Shown: positions 1 through 12,004, counted from the stretch's first letter. The stretch: 64,000 nucleotides of DNA from Costus lasius (GCA_027563935.2 CM050453.2:88634665-88698664), one strand, 5' to 3'. Numbers and translations: made by a program. Notes: generated by a model not told the origin, from the letters alone.

Positions 1-630
1 GCAATCGAACGCGCAAAAATCGGGCTTCAAAAGGTCCATGAAAATCGCGTTTGTAGGTTAGAATTACAGCCGTAAAATTGATTATGGCAGTGCCATAATT
101 TCAGCAAAGTTCTCGGTACAGAAATCATCCAGAATTACGGTACCGTGAAATCTATTACGGCAGTGCCATATTTTTGTCAAATCTCTCGCATGAAAAATCG
201 ACTCGAAATACGGTCCGTGAATTCCATTATGGCAGTGCCGTATTTTCTCTGAAACTTTCTGTTCAAAATCATCCCAAAATACGGCAGCACTCAGAAATTA
301 CGGCAGTACCGTGGTTTCTTCTATAAGTGCAGTGAAATTACGGTACCGTAATTTAGATTATGGTAGTGCCGTAATTTGGGTTTGAGCTCCAATTTTCTTG
401 AATTTGACATGTAATCTCCTCCTGATGGTGGGAATTCATCCATGTATCTGGAATTATTTGAAAACACCTGAAAATTGTGCCTTTTTACCTGAAATTCATC
501 AAAAATCAAAAAGAGTGTAGATTCCACAATATTTGATAAAAAAGGCATAAAAATAAGCAAAGGTGTATGAATATGACACAAAAATATCTATCAAAGGGCA
601 CAAAATTTACTATAAATTTCGGTGTCAACA
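1..630 (-). repeat. A1 3' LTR (truncated by window start)
   Basis: It aligns base for base with 17195-17822, the matching part of the 5' LTR. In element orientation it starts TGTTGACACC; the other copy starts TGATGACACC, and the opposite LTR end is ACACAACA, giving the expected TG...CA ends. Positions 80-378 hold at least six short dyads of the kind TACGGCAGTGCCGTA or TACGGTACCGTA. Confidence 0.88.
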
Positions 631-2190
631 AACACATAAGGCTTAAACTTTGCTTGTCCTCAAGCAAAAATTAGAATTTGATCATAGGAATAAATTTTCT
701 CATAAAAAATAAATTTCTAAAATACAATCACGAATGAAAACCTTCACCGATTGCTTCATAAAATTTTAAATAAACATATCACCCTTTGAATTCGATTCTC
801 GAGATCCACAACTTAATCAAATAAAATTTCACAACTTGTACAATAAGTAGAATATCAATCTCAAGAATTCATCTAGTTTCAATTAATAACTATCAACTTT
901 TGTTTACAGGAATATGATTTCCAAGATCTTTTTCCACTCATAATTTTTTTTCTTTCGGTTCCTCCTCTGTTTTTGCATCATTCACATTCTCTAATTCGAT
1001 TGCCACCATTTTTCTAGTGACGAAGTTAGAGTACATTGATCACATAATCAGTGTAATGAAACTCATATCCTAAGATAGCGGAGTTTATATAAAACGATTT
1101 CTCTCATGGTATATACCCACATAGATACATGTTTTTCTTTGTATTTCACCTCTTAACTTAGGTACCACCGCAAATCAACACGGTGCCAAGATGAGGAGTC
1201 ATTCTCTTGATTTTTTTCTCTCGTTTTGACTTCAACCCATGTCTTAGGTACCACTGTCAATTTTGCACATGCCAAGTAGGGGAGTCCTCTCTTTATTTGG
1301 ATCAAGGAATCTTTCTTCCTAACAAATAGCAAATAGCATAAATATCAACTAAATTAATCAATCAATATAAATTCAAAAATCATACTCATATGCTAGTTTT
1401 ATTCAAAGAGGTAGTTTCACTTTTAAACCAAATTCATCAAGTAACATATCTATCCAAAATTTCACTCGTCAATCAATGAAAATTTTCAAAAGTAGATATA
1501 TATAAGAGAAATAAATTCGTCATAATAGGTCTAGACCTAATCACAGGTATGAATTCATCCGTCATTAAGAAAACTATTGTTTTTTTCTATGGAATCATGA
1601 TAAAATAATTAGAAAGCAGCAGACACAAGAAGTTTGGGATGAAACATCGATGGGATGGGGAAGATGAAATTCAAAGAAGTGAAGAAAAAGGAATACTCAC
1701 AAAGCTTTGCTTATTAGTGTCTGATCCAATCTCTTTTGTGTCTCTGGGGTAGCATAGTCAGTGTGGGACCGGTGGAAACACAGATAAGAAATTCCAAGAA
1801 CGGCCGTGGAAGCGTCAGCAGTTTTTTTTTGACATAAAAATAGTACCGTAATATTCGTTAAGACAAATTTGATTTTACCTACAAAAAGAAAGAAAAATTA
1901 GTTCTAAAAGCAAAAGTAAAAATACAAAAAAGTAAATGAGAATGAACTAAAGAATGAGTGCTTGGGTTGCCTCCCAAGAAGCGCTAATTTAAAGGTCATT
2001 AGCTTGACCGTCCTACACTCAGATTTGGTCGTGGTTCATCAAGGTAAAACTTTTCCTTTTCTTCAATCTGCTTTTCTTGATAATAATGCTTCAATTTTTG
2101 ACCATTAACCTTAAAATTTCCTGTTTCCTCACTCCATATGTCCACGGCTCCGTAGGGATAAGTTTTCTTCACCTGAAAAGGCCCAGACCA
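631..2190 (-). other. A1 3' untranslated region downstream of integrase
   Basis: No coding frame is visible. Next to the LTR, in element orientation, lies the motif GCTTGAGGACAAGCAAAG that commonly precedes the polypurine tract in plant gypsy elements, but the purine tract itself has decayed. At 1159-1206 and 1244-1287 a module (TTAGGTACCAC ... TGCCAAG ... GGAGTC) occurs twice; A2 has it once at 41319-41361. At 1968-2010 lies the post-pol motif GGTTGCCTCCCAAGAAGCGC, which A2 also carries right after its protease. Confidence 0.7.
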
Positions 2191-3255
2191 TCAAGATTTA
2201 AGTTTTCCAAGAAAAAGTCTCAATCTAGAATTGAATAAAAGAACAAAGTCAACTGGTTGGAACTCCCTTCTGAAAATATGTCGATCATGCCATCTTTCAG
2301 TCCCCTCCTTGTAAATTCTTGCATTTTCATATGTAGAGAGTCTAATCTCATCTAGCTCGTTTAATTGTTGCCTCTGTTTTTCACCCGTGTTCTTCAAATC
2401 AAAATTCAGCATTTTGATTGCCCAGAACGCCTTATGCTCGAGCTCTACAAGAAGGTGACATGATTTTCCATAAATCAATTGAAAAGGAGACATACCTATT
2501 GGTGTTTTGAAAGCAGTCCGGTAGGCCAACAATGCATCATCAAGTTTGAATGCCCAATCTTTTCTTGTGCGTGACACTGTCTTTTCCAAAATTCCTTTGA
2601 TTTCTCTGTTTGATATCTCAACTTGTCCACTTGTTTGAGGGTGATAAGGTGTTGCAACTCTATGATTCACCCCATACTTTCTGAGTAAGGCTGAGAACTT
2701 ATGTTCAATGAAATGCGAGCCTCCATCACTAATCACTATTCGTGGCGTCCCAAATCGTGGGAAGATAATTTTTTTGAATAATTTAACAACTCTGGAATCA
2801 TTAATAGGAGAAGCAAGAGCCTCAACCCATTTTGAAACATAATCAACTGCCACAAGAATATATTTGTTACCTCTAGAAGATGAAAAAGGTCCCATGAAGT
2901 CAATCCCCCAAACATCAAATATCTCCACCTCAAGAATATTGGACAGTGGCATCTCATGTCTTCTATTAATGTTGCCTGTCTTTTGACTTTTATCACAAGA
3001 TAAAACAAAGTTTCTAGCGTCTTTAAAAATTGAAGGCCAATAAAATCCTGATTGCAACACTTTGAAAGCAGTCTTCTCAGTACCGGCATGACCACCAAAA
3101 GAGGATCCATGATATTGAAACAATATATCTGTGATTTCCTTTTTGGGTACACATCTTCTAAAAATACCATCCGCACATCTTCTAAACACATAAGGCTCAT
3201 CCCAAAAATAGTGCTTTACCTCAGCTAAGAATCTCTTCCTTCTTTGGTAACTCAA
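2191..3255 (-). pseudogene. A1 integrase (pol fragment)
   Basis: A 354-residue open frame covers most of a gypsy integrase. The N-terminal zinc-binding part is near residues 48-90, with HGSSFGGH followed by SCDKSQ; the second Cys of the usual C-x2-C is Ser here. The core has the DDE acid residues in the contexts [17 protein letters not shown] and QVEISNREI, in the expected order and spacing. The C-terminal part ends [11 protein letters not shown]. It is continuous with the RNase H region upstream in family terms but separated from it by stops, so no full polyprotein can be made. It is the best-preserved domain of this element. Confidence 0.85.
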
Positions 3256-3318
3256 ATCAGGGGGGAAAACATTAGCTATAAGGTAATTTACTATGTCAGC
3301 ATACTAAGGGGCTCTGAT

Positions 3319-4080
3319 TTATTCAATGGCCAGGAGTTGTTCTTCAAGGAAGGAATCATTGATTACATCATTCTTTTCAATATCCACCATTATCCTTGAA
3401 AGATGATCTGCAACAAAATTTTCTGATCCCTTTTTGTCTTTAATTTCTAAATCAAACTCCTGCAATAGTAAAATCCATCTGAGCAAGCGTGGTTTACTAT
3501 CCTTTTTCTGCATTAAATATTTTACTGCTGCATGATCTGTGTACACCACCACTTTAGAGTTAATCAAGTATGATCTAAATTTGTCAAAGGCAAATACGAT
3601 GGCTAAAAGTTTCTTTTCAGTGGTGGTGTAATTCTTCTATGTCTCATCCAAAGTCTTAATAGCATAATGAATAACATAAAGCTTTTTCTCTTTTCTCTGT
3701 CCCAAAACTACTCCTATTGCATAATCACTGGCATCACACATGAGCTCAAAGGGCAAATCCCAATTTGGAGGTTGAATGATAGGTGCTGAAACCAAAGCTT
3801 TCTTCAATTCCTGAAAAGCAGATAAACAATCTTCATCAAAAGAAAATTTAACATCTTTACAAAGTAAATTTGTAAGAGGTCTAGCAAGTTTAGAGAAATC
3901 CTTGATGAATCGCCGGTAGAATCCTACATGTCTTAGAAAGCTTCGGACCTCCTTCACTGTAGTGGGTGGCTTTAATTTCTCTATCACCTCAACTTTGGCT
4001 CTATCAACTTCAATCCCTCTTTCTGAAATCAGGTGCCCCAAAACTATCCCTTGCCTAACCATGAAATGACATTTTCCCAA
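3319..4080 (-). pseudogene. A1 RT connection and RNase H (broken)
   Basis: Two open pieces make up this region. Positions 3637-4080 encode the end of RT and the start of RNase H: a YRRFIKDFS motif, PLTNLL, and the first RNase H acid residue in LMCDASDYAIGVVLGQR. Positions 3319-3567 encode the RNase H tail: [32 protein letters not shown] and the ADHLSRI end. They are separated by a stop after KTLDET. These are standard wording for plant gypsy reverse transcriptases. The frame is lost between the pieces, so the copy is inactive. Confidence 0.85.
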
Positions 4081-4613
4081 TTAAGCACAAGGTTAGTTTT
4101 TTCACACTGCTACAAAACTCGAGATAAATTAGCCAAACAATCATCAAAAGAAGAACCATACACAGAGAAATCATCCATAGATACATCCATAAAGTCCTAA
4201 ATAAAATCAGAAAAAATAACCATCATGCATCTCTGAAAAGTGGCGGGTGCATTACATAGACCAAAAGGCATTCTCCTATATGCAAAAGTACCATACGGGC
4301 AAGTGAAAGTGGTCATATCTTGGTCATCAGGATGTATAGAAATTTGGAAAAATCCAGAGTATCCATCTAAGAAACAAAAGTGAGAATGGTTTGCAAGTCT
4401 TTCAACCATTTGATCAATAAAAGACAAGGGAAAATGGTCTTTCCCAGTAGCAGCATTCAATTTTATATAATCTATGCACATGCACCAACTAGTAACAATT
4501 CTAACAGGAATTAATTCATTGTCTTTGTTTCTCATGATAGTTACCCCTCCCTTCTTAGGAACACAATGTACAGGACTTACCCATTTACTATGGATAGATA
4601 ATACCTGCATCAA
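4081..4613 (-). pseudogene. A1 reverse transcriptase (broken)
   Basis: The open piece 4197-4613 encodes the fingers and palm: SKWVSPVHCVPKKGG, then CIDYIKLNAATGKDHFPLSF, LDGYSGFFQISIHPDDQ and MPFGLCNAPATFQRCM. The catalytic YxDD region lies just past the stop at 4197; positions 4140-4196 read as DFMDVSMDDFSVYG, so the usual V-Y-M-D-D has become V-S-M-D-D. Stops separate the pieces. Gypsy RT identity is clear; function is lost. Confidence 0.85.
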
Positions 4614-4824
4614 GTAATTTCAAAACCTCCTTCTTGACAACTTCTTTCATAGAGGGGTTAAGTCTCCTTTGAAAATCTGCATGTGGCTTCTGTTCCTCTT
4701 CCATCAAGATCTTGTGCATACAAAAAGAGGGGTTAATTCCCTTTAAGTCATCAATTGTGTACCCAATTACCTTTCTATGAATCCTTAGTTCTTTGAGAAG
4801 TAAATATGTCTCTCTTTTTCCAAG

Positions 4825-5523
4825 CTATGCATCAACAATAACAAGATAAGTGGAATCAGGACCAAGAAATTCATAGCGAAGGTTATCAGGTAAAGCTTTA
4901 AGTTCTACTTTTGGAGCCCTTTTTTCTTCATTCTTTTCATTATCACAAGCACTGCAGTCTAATAATTCATTCATTTCAGAATTGAATTCTACATTAGAAT
5001 CAAGAGCAGAATCTATATAAGAATCATATTCAGGGGTTTCAACAAACAAATCATTAAGATCATAGATAGTGTCATATTCAGCATGTATACTACAACAAGG
5101 TTCAGAATTTGATGGGTTTTTCATGGCCTCTTTCAAGTCATATTCTATTCTTTCATCCCCAATGTTAAGTGCTCCTACTGTGGCTAAGAATGGTCTACCA
5201 AGTATAATGGGGATTCTTGTATCTTCCTCCATCTCAAGGACTACAAAATCTACTGGAATGAAATATTTACCCACTTGGATGGGCATATCTTCAAGAATCC
5301 CTACAAGATATTTAACTGAATGATCGGCCAGCTGCAAAGATATTGAAGTTGGTTTGAGCTCTCCAATGTCCAATTTCCTGCAAATAGACAAAGGCATCAG
5401 GAAAGGGTATAGGTGGCCTATGTGGTGTAGTAGAACTAGGTTTAGAAACATCATTCTGACATAGCTCATCACCTCTAGGTTCATCACCTTAGTGAGGTGG
5501 CAAACTGGTTTGGGACTACTCAT
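4825..5523 (-). pseudogene. A1 aspartic protease remnant, catalytic part deleted
   Basis: The C-terminal half of an Athila-type protease is clear: MPLSICRKLDIGELKPTSI, then SLQLADHSVKY, GILEDMPIQVGKYFIPVDF and [12 protein letters not shown]. The catalytic D-L-G-A-S segment that should directly precede MPLSI is absent. A proline-rich gag-protease linker (RPPIPFP in the next frame) joins almost directly to MPLSI. The linker and active site were therefore removed by a deletion that also shifted the frame. After the domain the frame runs on through an acidic tail. Confidence 0.8.
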
Positions 5524-5683
5524 GCTCAGAAGATTCTTCCAAATCTAGTTCATGGTCATATTCATCATCAGGCTCTTTTTCTTTATCTTCAATTCTCCCT
5601 TTAGGCTCATATAATTGTCTTTCACTCCTAGTAGTGATAGCATTACAGAGTTCCTTAGGATCTAATTCAGGTTCAGCAGGTAT

Positions 5684-6565
5684 CTAATCTTCTAGAGTTT
5701 TATTATATGCAGCTAAGGATCCTACTTGAGAGGTAAGATGATTAACCAATCCCTTAAGATCTTCAATCTTTTTATTTTGGTTTGTCATTAATAGATTTTG
5801 GCTAGCCATAAACTTCTCAAGCATGGATTCTACACTAGAAGAATTTACCTCTTCAGTCAAGGTTCGCCATTCCTTATTCTCATTCTTACCACGATGATGA
5901 CAATATAGCATTCTTTCTTCAGGGGCCCATTGGTTATGGCTCAGAGACATCTCTTCAAATAAGGTGAAAGCATCTTCAATTGTCTTACTCATGAGGGCTC
6001 CTCTTGCAGCAGCATCAACAATAAGGCAGGTATTATAAAGTAGGCCATTATAAAATGTATTAATTAAAATCCAATTTTCAAGGCCGTGGTGAGGACACTT
6101 CCATTGTAAATCGTTGAAACGCTCTCATGCCTCGCTAAATGGTTCGCCTTCCTTCTGTGTAAAGCTTGTAATTTGGTTTCTCAATTGGATGGTTTTGTTG
6201 GGTGGAAAGTACTTCATCGAGAACGCATTTGACAGTTGTTCCCATGTGGTGAAGATACCGGTAGGTCAAGAGTGTAACCAAGATCGTGCCCGATCCCTGA
6301 GAGAAAAAGGAAATAATCTCAGTTTTAATGCATCATCAGAAATTTCATTAATTTTAATGGTGTCACAATATTCAAGAAAAAGATATAAATGTTGATAAGG
6401 ATCTTCAATTGGTGATCCTCCAAACTGATTCTGCTGGATCATAGACAAGAAAGTAGGCTTGATCTCAAAATTATTAGCCTCAATTGCTGGTCTGGCAATA
6501 CTAAAGTGTATCTCTTGAGGCTTAGGGGCTGCATAGTCCCTAAGCGATCTTTTGTCTGTCATCAT
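5684..6565 (-). pseudogene. A1 gag (broken)
   Basis: The likely start is the MMTDKRSLRDYAAP methionine at 6565; A2 has a matching [15 protein letters not shown] start. The N part (6266-6565) includes RPAIEANNFEIKP, NQFGGSPIEDP and [13 protein letters not shown], which are standard for plant gypsy gag. The frame then breaks near 6265. The sequence resumes as GIFTTWEQLSNAFSMKYFPP, hits a stop within SEA*ERF, and continues in the open piece 5684-5992 (MSKTIEDAFTLFEEMS). I see no CCHC zinc knuckle; A2 keeps one. Confidence 0.8.
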
Positions 6566-6712
6566 ATCTAAGTTTCCTATGCACACTAAAGTAGATGGAT
6601 CAAATAACTCAATCAAATAGAAAAGAACAGAAAAATAGAACATAAATAGGAAATGAACAAAACCCAGTCTAGCAAATACTTTCAATATCTTCAATATTGA
6701 CAAAAACCAAGG

Positions 6713-6730
6713 TCCTCGGCAACGGCGCCA
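6713..6730 (-). other. A1 primer-binding site (tRNA-Asp type)
   Basis: In element orientation it reads TGGCGCCGTTGCCGAGGA, six bases inside the 5' LTR end. It matches the tRNA-Asp-complementary site known in Athila/Tat elements, with one apparent change late in the site. Confidence 0.8.
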
Positions 6731-6736
6731 AAAACT

Positions 6737-7723
6737 TGTTGTGTCCGCAAGTGCATGGATACTCGAATTAATAAAAAGATATCGAACCACAGAGACCTCA
6801 TTTGTCAAGTACTGAATAATTAATTTCTTACTAGCTAGGCAATCGGAAATATAAAAGTAACTATCGAAAGCTACACGAAGATATCAGAAAAAGAAACTAG
6901 GACTAGGGTTACATTCACTTTGATTTTCATGACTAGATAGGAATAGAAGTTCGTCAGTCTAATTTCATTATGATAAAGATATAATTCACTTAATAAAGAA
7001 ATTATCTCACTTTTGCGCAAACAATTCACAAGAACCAATCCTCACTTTCGTGAAGGATCTATTCGATTGTTAAATAAAAGTGAATCATCAAGAGGAAACT
7101 CAAGGATCACTTTCGTGCATCCGAATCTCAACACAGGTTCTGCTTAAGGTTCTCCAACAATCTAATATTCAATTTCTTGCAATATCGTCATGTTTGTTTC
7201 ATTAACTCAATCCTAGATCAAATTATCAATCATGACATTAAACTACTAAAATTAAGAAATAAGAACAAACCTAATTTCTTACGGTGAGTTCCTAACATTC
7301 AATTTTAGGGTTCCAAGTTCTCAAGCAAATCACCTTTCGGTCCTTATTGCGAAAACTCTAAAACATGCTTGATAATATGAATCTATGGAGAATTAAAGAG
7401 CAATCATCACATAAGCAAAATTATCATAATAAAATTATACATGACGAAATAATGAAAGATTTATCTAGACATTAATAAATCAAAGGGAATTACTTCCCCA
7501 TGTCCCAAAGGAAGTTTAAGCTAGCATGATAGAAAGATTACAATAATCCATAGTTTAGAGTGATCGAAAAACGAGGAGAAAAGGAAAAAACAACTTCATA
7601 GCATGGCTGTAATGAAAATTACAGCCGTAATTTTGGGCGATGAATAGTGTCGGTGGCACCTCTTTCGTCGATTTCTCCTCCAATCGACCTCCTTTCACTC
7701 TAGAACTTTTGAGACATCTTCTC
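6737..7723 (-). repeat. A1 5' LTR, first part
   Basis: This is the downstream part of the 5' LTR in element orientation (it ends GGACACAACA at 6737). It stops at the Copia target site TTCTC (7719-7723) and continues at 16986-17822. Without the Copia insert and one TSD copy the LTR is about 1.82 kb. Confidence 0.88.
7719..7723. repeat. Copia target-site duplication, left (TTCTC)
   Basis: It is identical to 16986-16990 on the other side of the element, confirming the insertion boundaries. Confidence 0.93.
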
Positions 7724-9961
7724 TGTTGGTGTATATGCCCTGAAGACCAATGTATGGACATGGTCAGGCATTGTTTGAATGTACTTTGATAAGAACTATT
7801 ACTCTTTATATAGGCATGGTCGTTATTATGCAGACTTCTCTACCTGCGTTGATGTATTGAGTTGCATGTATAATGTCCCAGGAGTTTGGATTGGATCCAT
7901 TCTCATAAGCTATCCCCAGACAAGGTACCTTAGCAGATATGGGACAGCTTTGGTACATGTGAGACTGGTGTATGGGCTGGTTAAGTGCGAGGCACCGTAA
8001 CGCAGACATACAGGTGCATTGGATCCACTGGAGTGATCCACCGTGAGTATTGACTTGTCTAGTCAACAAGTCAATCTCACATGCAAGAGGTTTGCATTGA
8101 TCCTTAGACTTGAGGTATTCATGTCTAGATTTGATGATGGATATGCTTTGATACAGTCTTACGTCTCTCCGTAATTGGGGGACCAAAACGACTGTCATTG
8201 GGCATGTCATAAGTCATGTAGAGACATGGATGACCAACAGTAGGATTTGCCCCTTCCTTAATGGAAGCATGATATCCACTCGGGGCGCCCCACCTTATTG
8301 GTGCATGATAGGAATGTGTGGCCACACTTGTTGAGTCATGACCAATGCATTGGATTGATAAACTTGAGACTAATCCAATAACAGGATATCAGTTTAGGCA
8401 AAGGGATCTATAATGCAATGGGAATCCTCGTTGCTTGTTAGGAGTTGTTGCCATAATGACTTAAGTCCTATGACATGGGTAGTAGTGATGTGTTGCTAGA
8501 TACCCCTCACTACTTATAATGTTTACATCATTGCCATCGTCATATGGATCCTATGGGGTCACACGCAATAGACTCTTGACGTTGCTTTAATCAGAAGCCT
8601 TATGATCAAGTTATTAGATAACTTGGATCCATTTGGAAGATTTCATCAGCGCCAATGGGCCTGATGAGTTGGAAGAAGGTTATTGGAGCCAAACTTCATT
8701 TTTGGCAGGTTGACCCGAAATTGACCTAGATTGGTCACATTTGGATTAGGGTTGCATTGGATTAGATCCAATGGCTTAATCAACCCATGCCATGAAGTTT
8801 GGGCTAGCTCATTATCCAATGAGGCCCAATAATTAGTTGTCATAAAGAGGAATTGGCTTAAAAGGGTATAATGGGGAGAAATCTCACCCCATTGGCGCCT
8901 AGGGGCATAATGGGGTGAGGGAGGCGCCTTTGCTTCATTATGGAAGTAAATGGCGCCTAGCTCCTCTTCCTTGGATGGAATACTTGCCTCTAAGGCAAGT
9001 CTTGGGGCTGATATGGCTTGAGAACTTTTATGGGAAGTTCCTAAGCGCATAAGGATATAGGGAAGAGGTATATGGTAATGTCTTGGAAACCCTAGTTTCT
9101 CTCAAGACACCACCCTAGCCGAATTCCTCATGCATGTTGCGCTTAGCCCTTCTCTTTGGATGGAATGCATGCCTCTAAGACATGTCTTGGGCTGATATGG
9201 CCATTGGGCAAATTAGGATAGGTTGAATGAGGTTTATGGTAAACTCTTGGAGACTTTCCTTACCTCAAGACTCTTTTATCCTAGCCGCCCACTTGGCATG
9301 ATCCTAGCCATTGCCCTAGTCGCCCCTTGTCCTATTAATAGGACCCTTGCCGCCCCCTCTCAAAAGGTTGATTCGTGTGGACAACATCTTGGAGGAGTGA
9401 CATATCTCTTGGAGAGACTTGGAGTGCAAGGGGCGAGAGTAACATAGGCTTGGCGCAAACTTCTTCCTTGGAGCTGCAAGTTCTTCCTCTCCCTCTCTTC
9501 TTGGCGCAAGGACTCTTAGTGCTTGGTGGCATCTCCACAAGCTCTCTCCCTTCCTTGGCCATAGGCGCACCTTGCTTGAAGGTGGCGCAAGCAAAGAAGA
9601 AGAAGGAAGCAACTTGGCGGCATCATCTTCCTCCTCATCTCTTCTTGGCGCTTTCATCTTGGAGGTGGCGCAAGAGAAGTGAAGGAACCCTAAGGCTTGA
9701 TTCTCTTCCCGAGGCTAGCACCAAGCGTGGAAGGGAGCAACGATCAAGGAGTCGACCCGTGGATACTTGTAGAGGGCGAACACTTGGGCGCCTTCAACAT
9801 GGCTTCGGCAACTAAACAAGCGAAAGAGGTACATCTCTAACACATCCTTGTGTCTTCTCTCTCCATGGATCCTTGGGACCGGAATATATTTCGGGTGTAA
9901 TGATTCTTCCGCTGCGTCCTGGGACTGCAAAATTTTAAATTACACCCGGTATTCCCTAACA
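7724..9961 (+). repeat. Copia 5' LTR (2238 bp)
   Basis: It pairs with 14731-16985. It is unusually long for Copia, comparable to the Angela/BARE size class from memory. No long conserved protein is encoded. A perfect 16-bp palindrome GTCCTATTAATAGGAC lies at 9329-9344, with its AT core where a TATA-like element might sit. The segment after it is CT-rich. Short repeated phrases (about 8985-9020 and 9160-9195, GATGGAATxCxTGCCTCTAA) show internal duplication. Confidence 0.93.
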
Positions 9962-9962
9962 G

Positions 9963-9974
9963 TGGTATCAGAGC
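9963..9974 (+). other. Copia primer-binding site (tRNA-iMet)
   Basis: TGGTATCAGAGC, one base after the 5' LTR end, is the standard initiator tRNA-Met primer site of plant Copia elements. Confidence 0.9.
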
Positions 9975-11473
9975 TACTTGCGAGAAACACAAGGTGTACG
10001 TTTGCTTGTGTGAAAAATTTTTGGAAAATTTTTCTTCTATCCATGCGCGTTTCACGTAGAAAGCGTTTTCATCCAAACCTCTCTTCTCATCTTTGTGGCC
10101 GAAACTTGGATTTTGTTTATGATTGATTTAAGACCAAAAGGCGCACGTGGTTTTGTCAAGTAGGACGGGCATTGTGTCTACGGACTGGCAGGGTCTCTTG
10201 ATCTGACAAAATCGTCAGCCGATAGGGTCTATGAAATCATCATGGAACTTGATCTAAATTTTGGCATAAATTTGGTTAAGAGAGTGCTTTGGATGATGTT
10301 GGCGCATAAGGTGCTAAAATTTGATTTTTACGGTTTTTCAAATTTTATATATGCGCCACTTGTCTCTTCCATGGGTTGATATGGTCATAGCGAGTGCCCT
10401 CCTGTGTTGTGATGTGGAAGCATGTTTCCACCTGTGATGAATGCTTGTAAAATCTTTCTACCACCTGCGTGTGGTTCTCCCCTTTCTTGATGTAAAATTT
10501 TCATCTTTCCTTAGAATAGATGTAGAATTGTTTACATGAGATAGGTTAAGGTTCATCAAAGACAACAAGGTGTCTTCTTCAACTGATATCAGAGTGGCGC
10601 CAGCTTTGGAAGCGTGGTGATGGACTTGATGCTGAAGGAAGGACACTTGCTTTCGGCTTCTGGCATGGGCTGATTTGCTTCAGGGACTCGCAACCCTTGG
10701 ATGCACGATAACATGTCACATGGCTCGTGACAAGTTATGTGTATGAAAAGGGCTATGACCATATCGACCAAACTAGCATGCCTGTGATGGTTTATTATTT
10801 TGTCCATAGCATGCCTGTGATGTTTTTCCTTTGCTGCCATAACTATAGGAAAACTGCATGCTAGAAAAGAATAAAATAAACATGCAAAACTCTCATTGAA
10901 ATATCAAGTCAATAGCCTTCTAACGCGTAGCCCTCATCAAACTATCGATCGGTGGTGTTGTGAACCGTTTCCCACCCTCGTGGGACACACCCACTTATCT
11001 TTAGAAGGTGTGTGGTGACAATGATTTCCCCAGTCCAGTTTTAACCTGGGCGTGCCTTCGCAAGGAAATTTGTTGGCCCTGGGCATAACGGTTAGGACCA
11101 GACTTGACTAGTTTTTCATATGTCACTGACATGATGAATCACTAGAGGCAGTTGTTGAGAGGATAGGGTTCTGTGTTGTATCCAGCCCTCGCTGGACACA
11201 GGGCGCCTAGTCTGTCTTAACTAAGAGGAATTGCGCACGGCACAATTGGCTGGCATGCCTACCTAAGGAAGCATGGGATTCTCTGTGCATCCCAACTCAC
11301 CCTCGTGAGTCGCGGAGACCTCATGTGAAATTAGGATCCTACTCACTTATTTCTATGTTGAGTTTGAGAGTTCTCAACTTGTTTTTGGAAATAGTGGGAG
11401 CATAGCATTTAAATTTAAAGTCCTTGTTAAATGCTTTATCATAGTACTTATTTTACTTATTTGCTTATTGTAG
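9975..11473 (+). other. Copia leader, about 1.5 kb, no coding seen
   Basis: It lies between the primer-binding site and gag. No long frame and no known domain is visible. The length is on the long side for a Copia leader and may hold packaging signals. Short related phrases (CCCTCGTGGGACAC, CCCTCGCTGGACAC, CCCTCGTGAGTC) recur between about 10970 and 11310. Confidence 0.6.
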
Positions 11474-11914
11474 ATGACATCTCCTGATCTAAGATTGAAA
11501 CTTTATAAAAATAAATTGGATGGGACAAATTGGACAAATTGGTTCAAGATTTTGTCCAAGATACTAGAACAAGAGAATAAGGTGCATCTTCTTGAAAGAC
11601 CTCCATCCCAGCCCAGTGTGTATTTCACTACTGAGTGGGAGTGGAATGTCTATCTTGAACATTGTGAAGATAACGAACAGTACACTGCTCTTGTCTTAGA
11701 GTGCATGACCCCAAAGGTCAAAGTTGAGTGTGATGAGATGGGAATTTATGATCTTATCATACATCTCAAAGGTCTCTTCACACCATGCTCTATAGACAAA
11801 GATCAGGAGAGTTCGGTTGGATCTTCAGAGTGCATGCCTAAATCTGAGAATAACCATGGTTCTGCATCTTCAAAGCTAATATTTCGGAAGACTGGGAATG
11901 CATGGGTATTTTGA
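11474..11914 (+). pseudogene. Copia gag (N-terminal part)
   Basis: The 146-residue open frame starts MTSPDLRLKLYKNKLDGTNW and has the NWFKILSKILEQENK and LVLECMTPKVK phrases typical of plant Copia gag. It keeps the first part of gag only: the frame drifts off after the LKGLF segment, with no zinc knuckle visible. The family's gag is normally about 250 residues or more, so this one is truncated. Confidence 0.75.
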
Positions 11915-12004
11915 AGAGGATTGATGGCTAAGAAGAGCATGGCAAAGAAGAAGGGATGTAATCCATCCGCTTCAGGTATTGTGTTGCCGAGGTCTTTATG
12001 TCTA

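Noticed and set aside
7806..9657. Several open frames of 66-146 residues inside the Copia LTRs, present in both copies
   Set aside because: They are shared only because the LTRs are copies. They show no protein domain and no codon bias.
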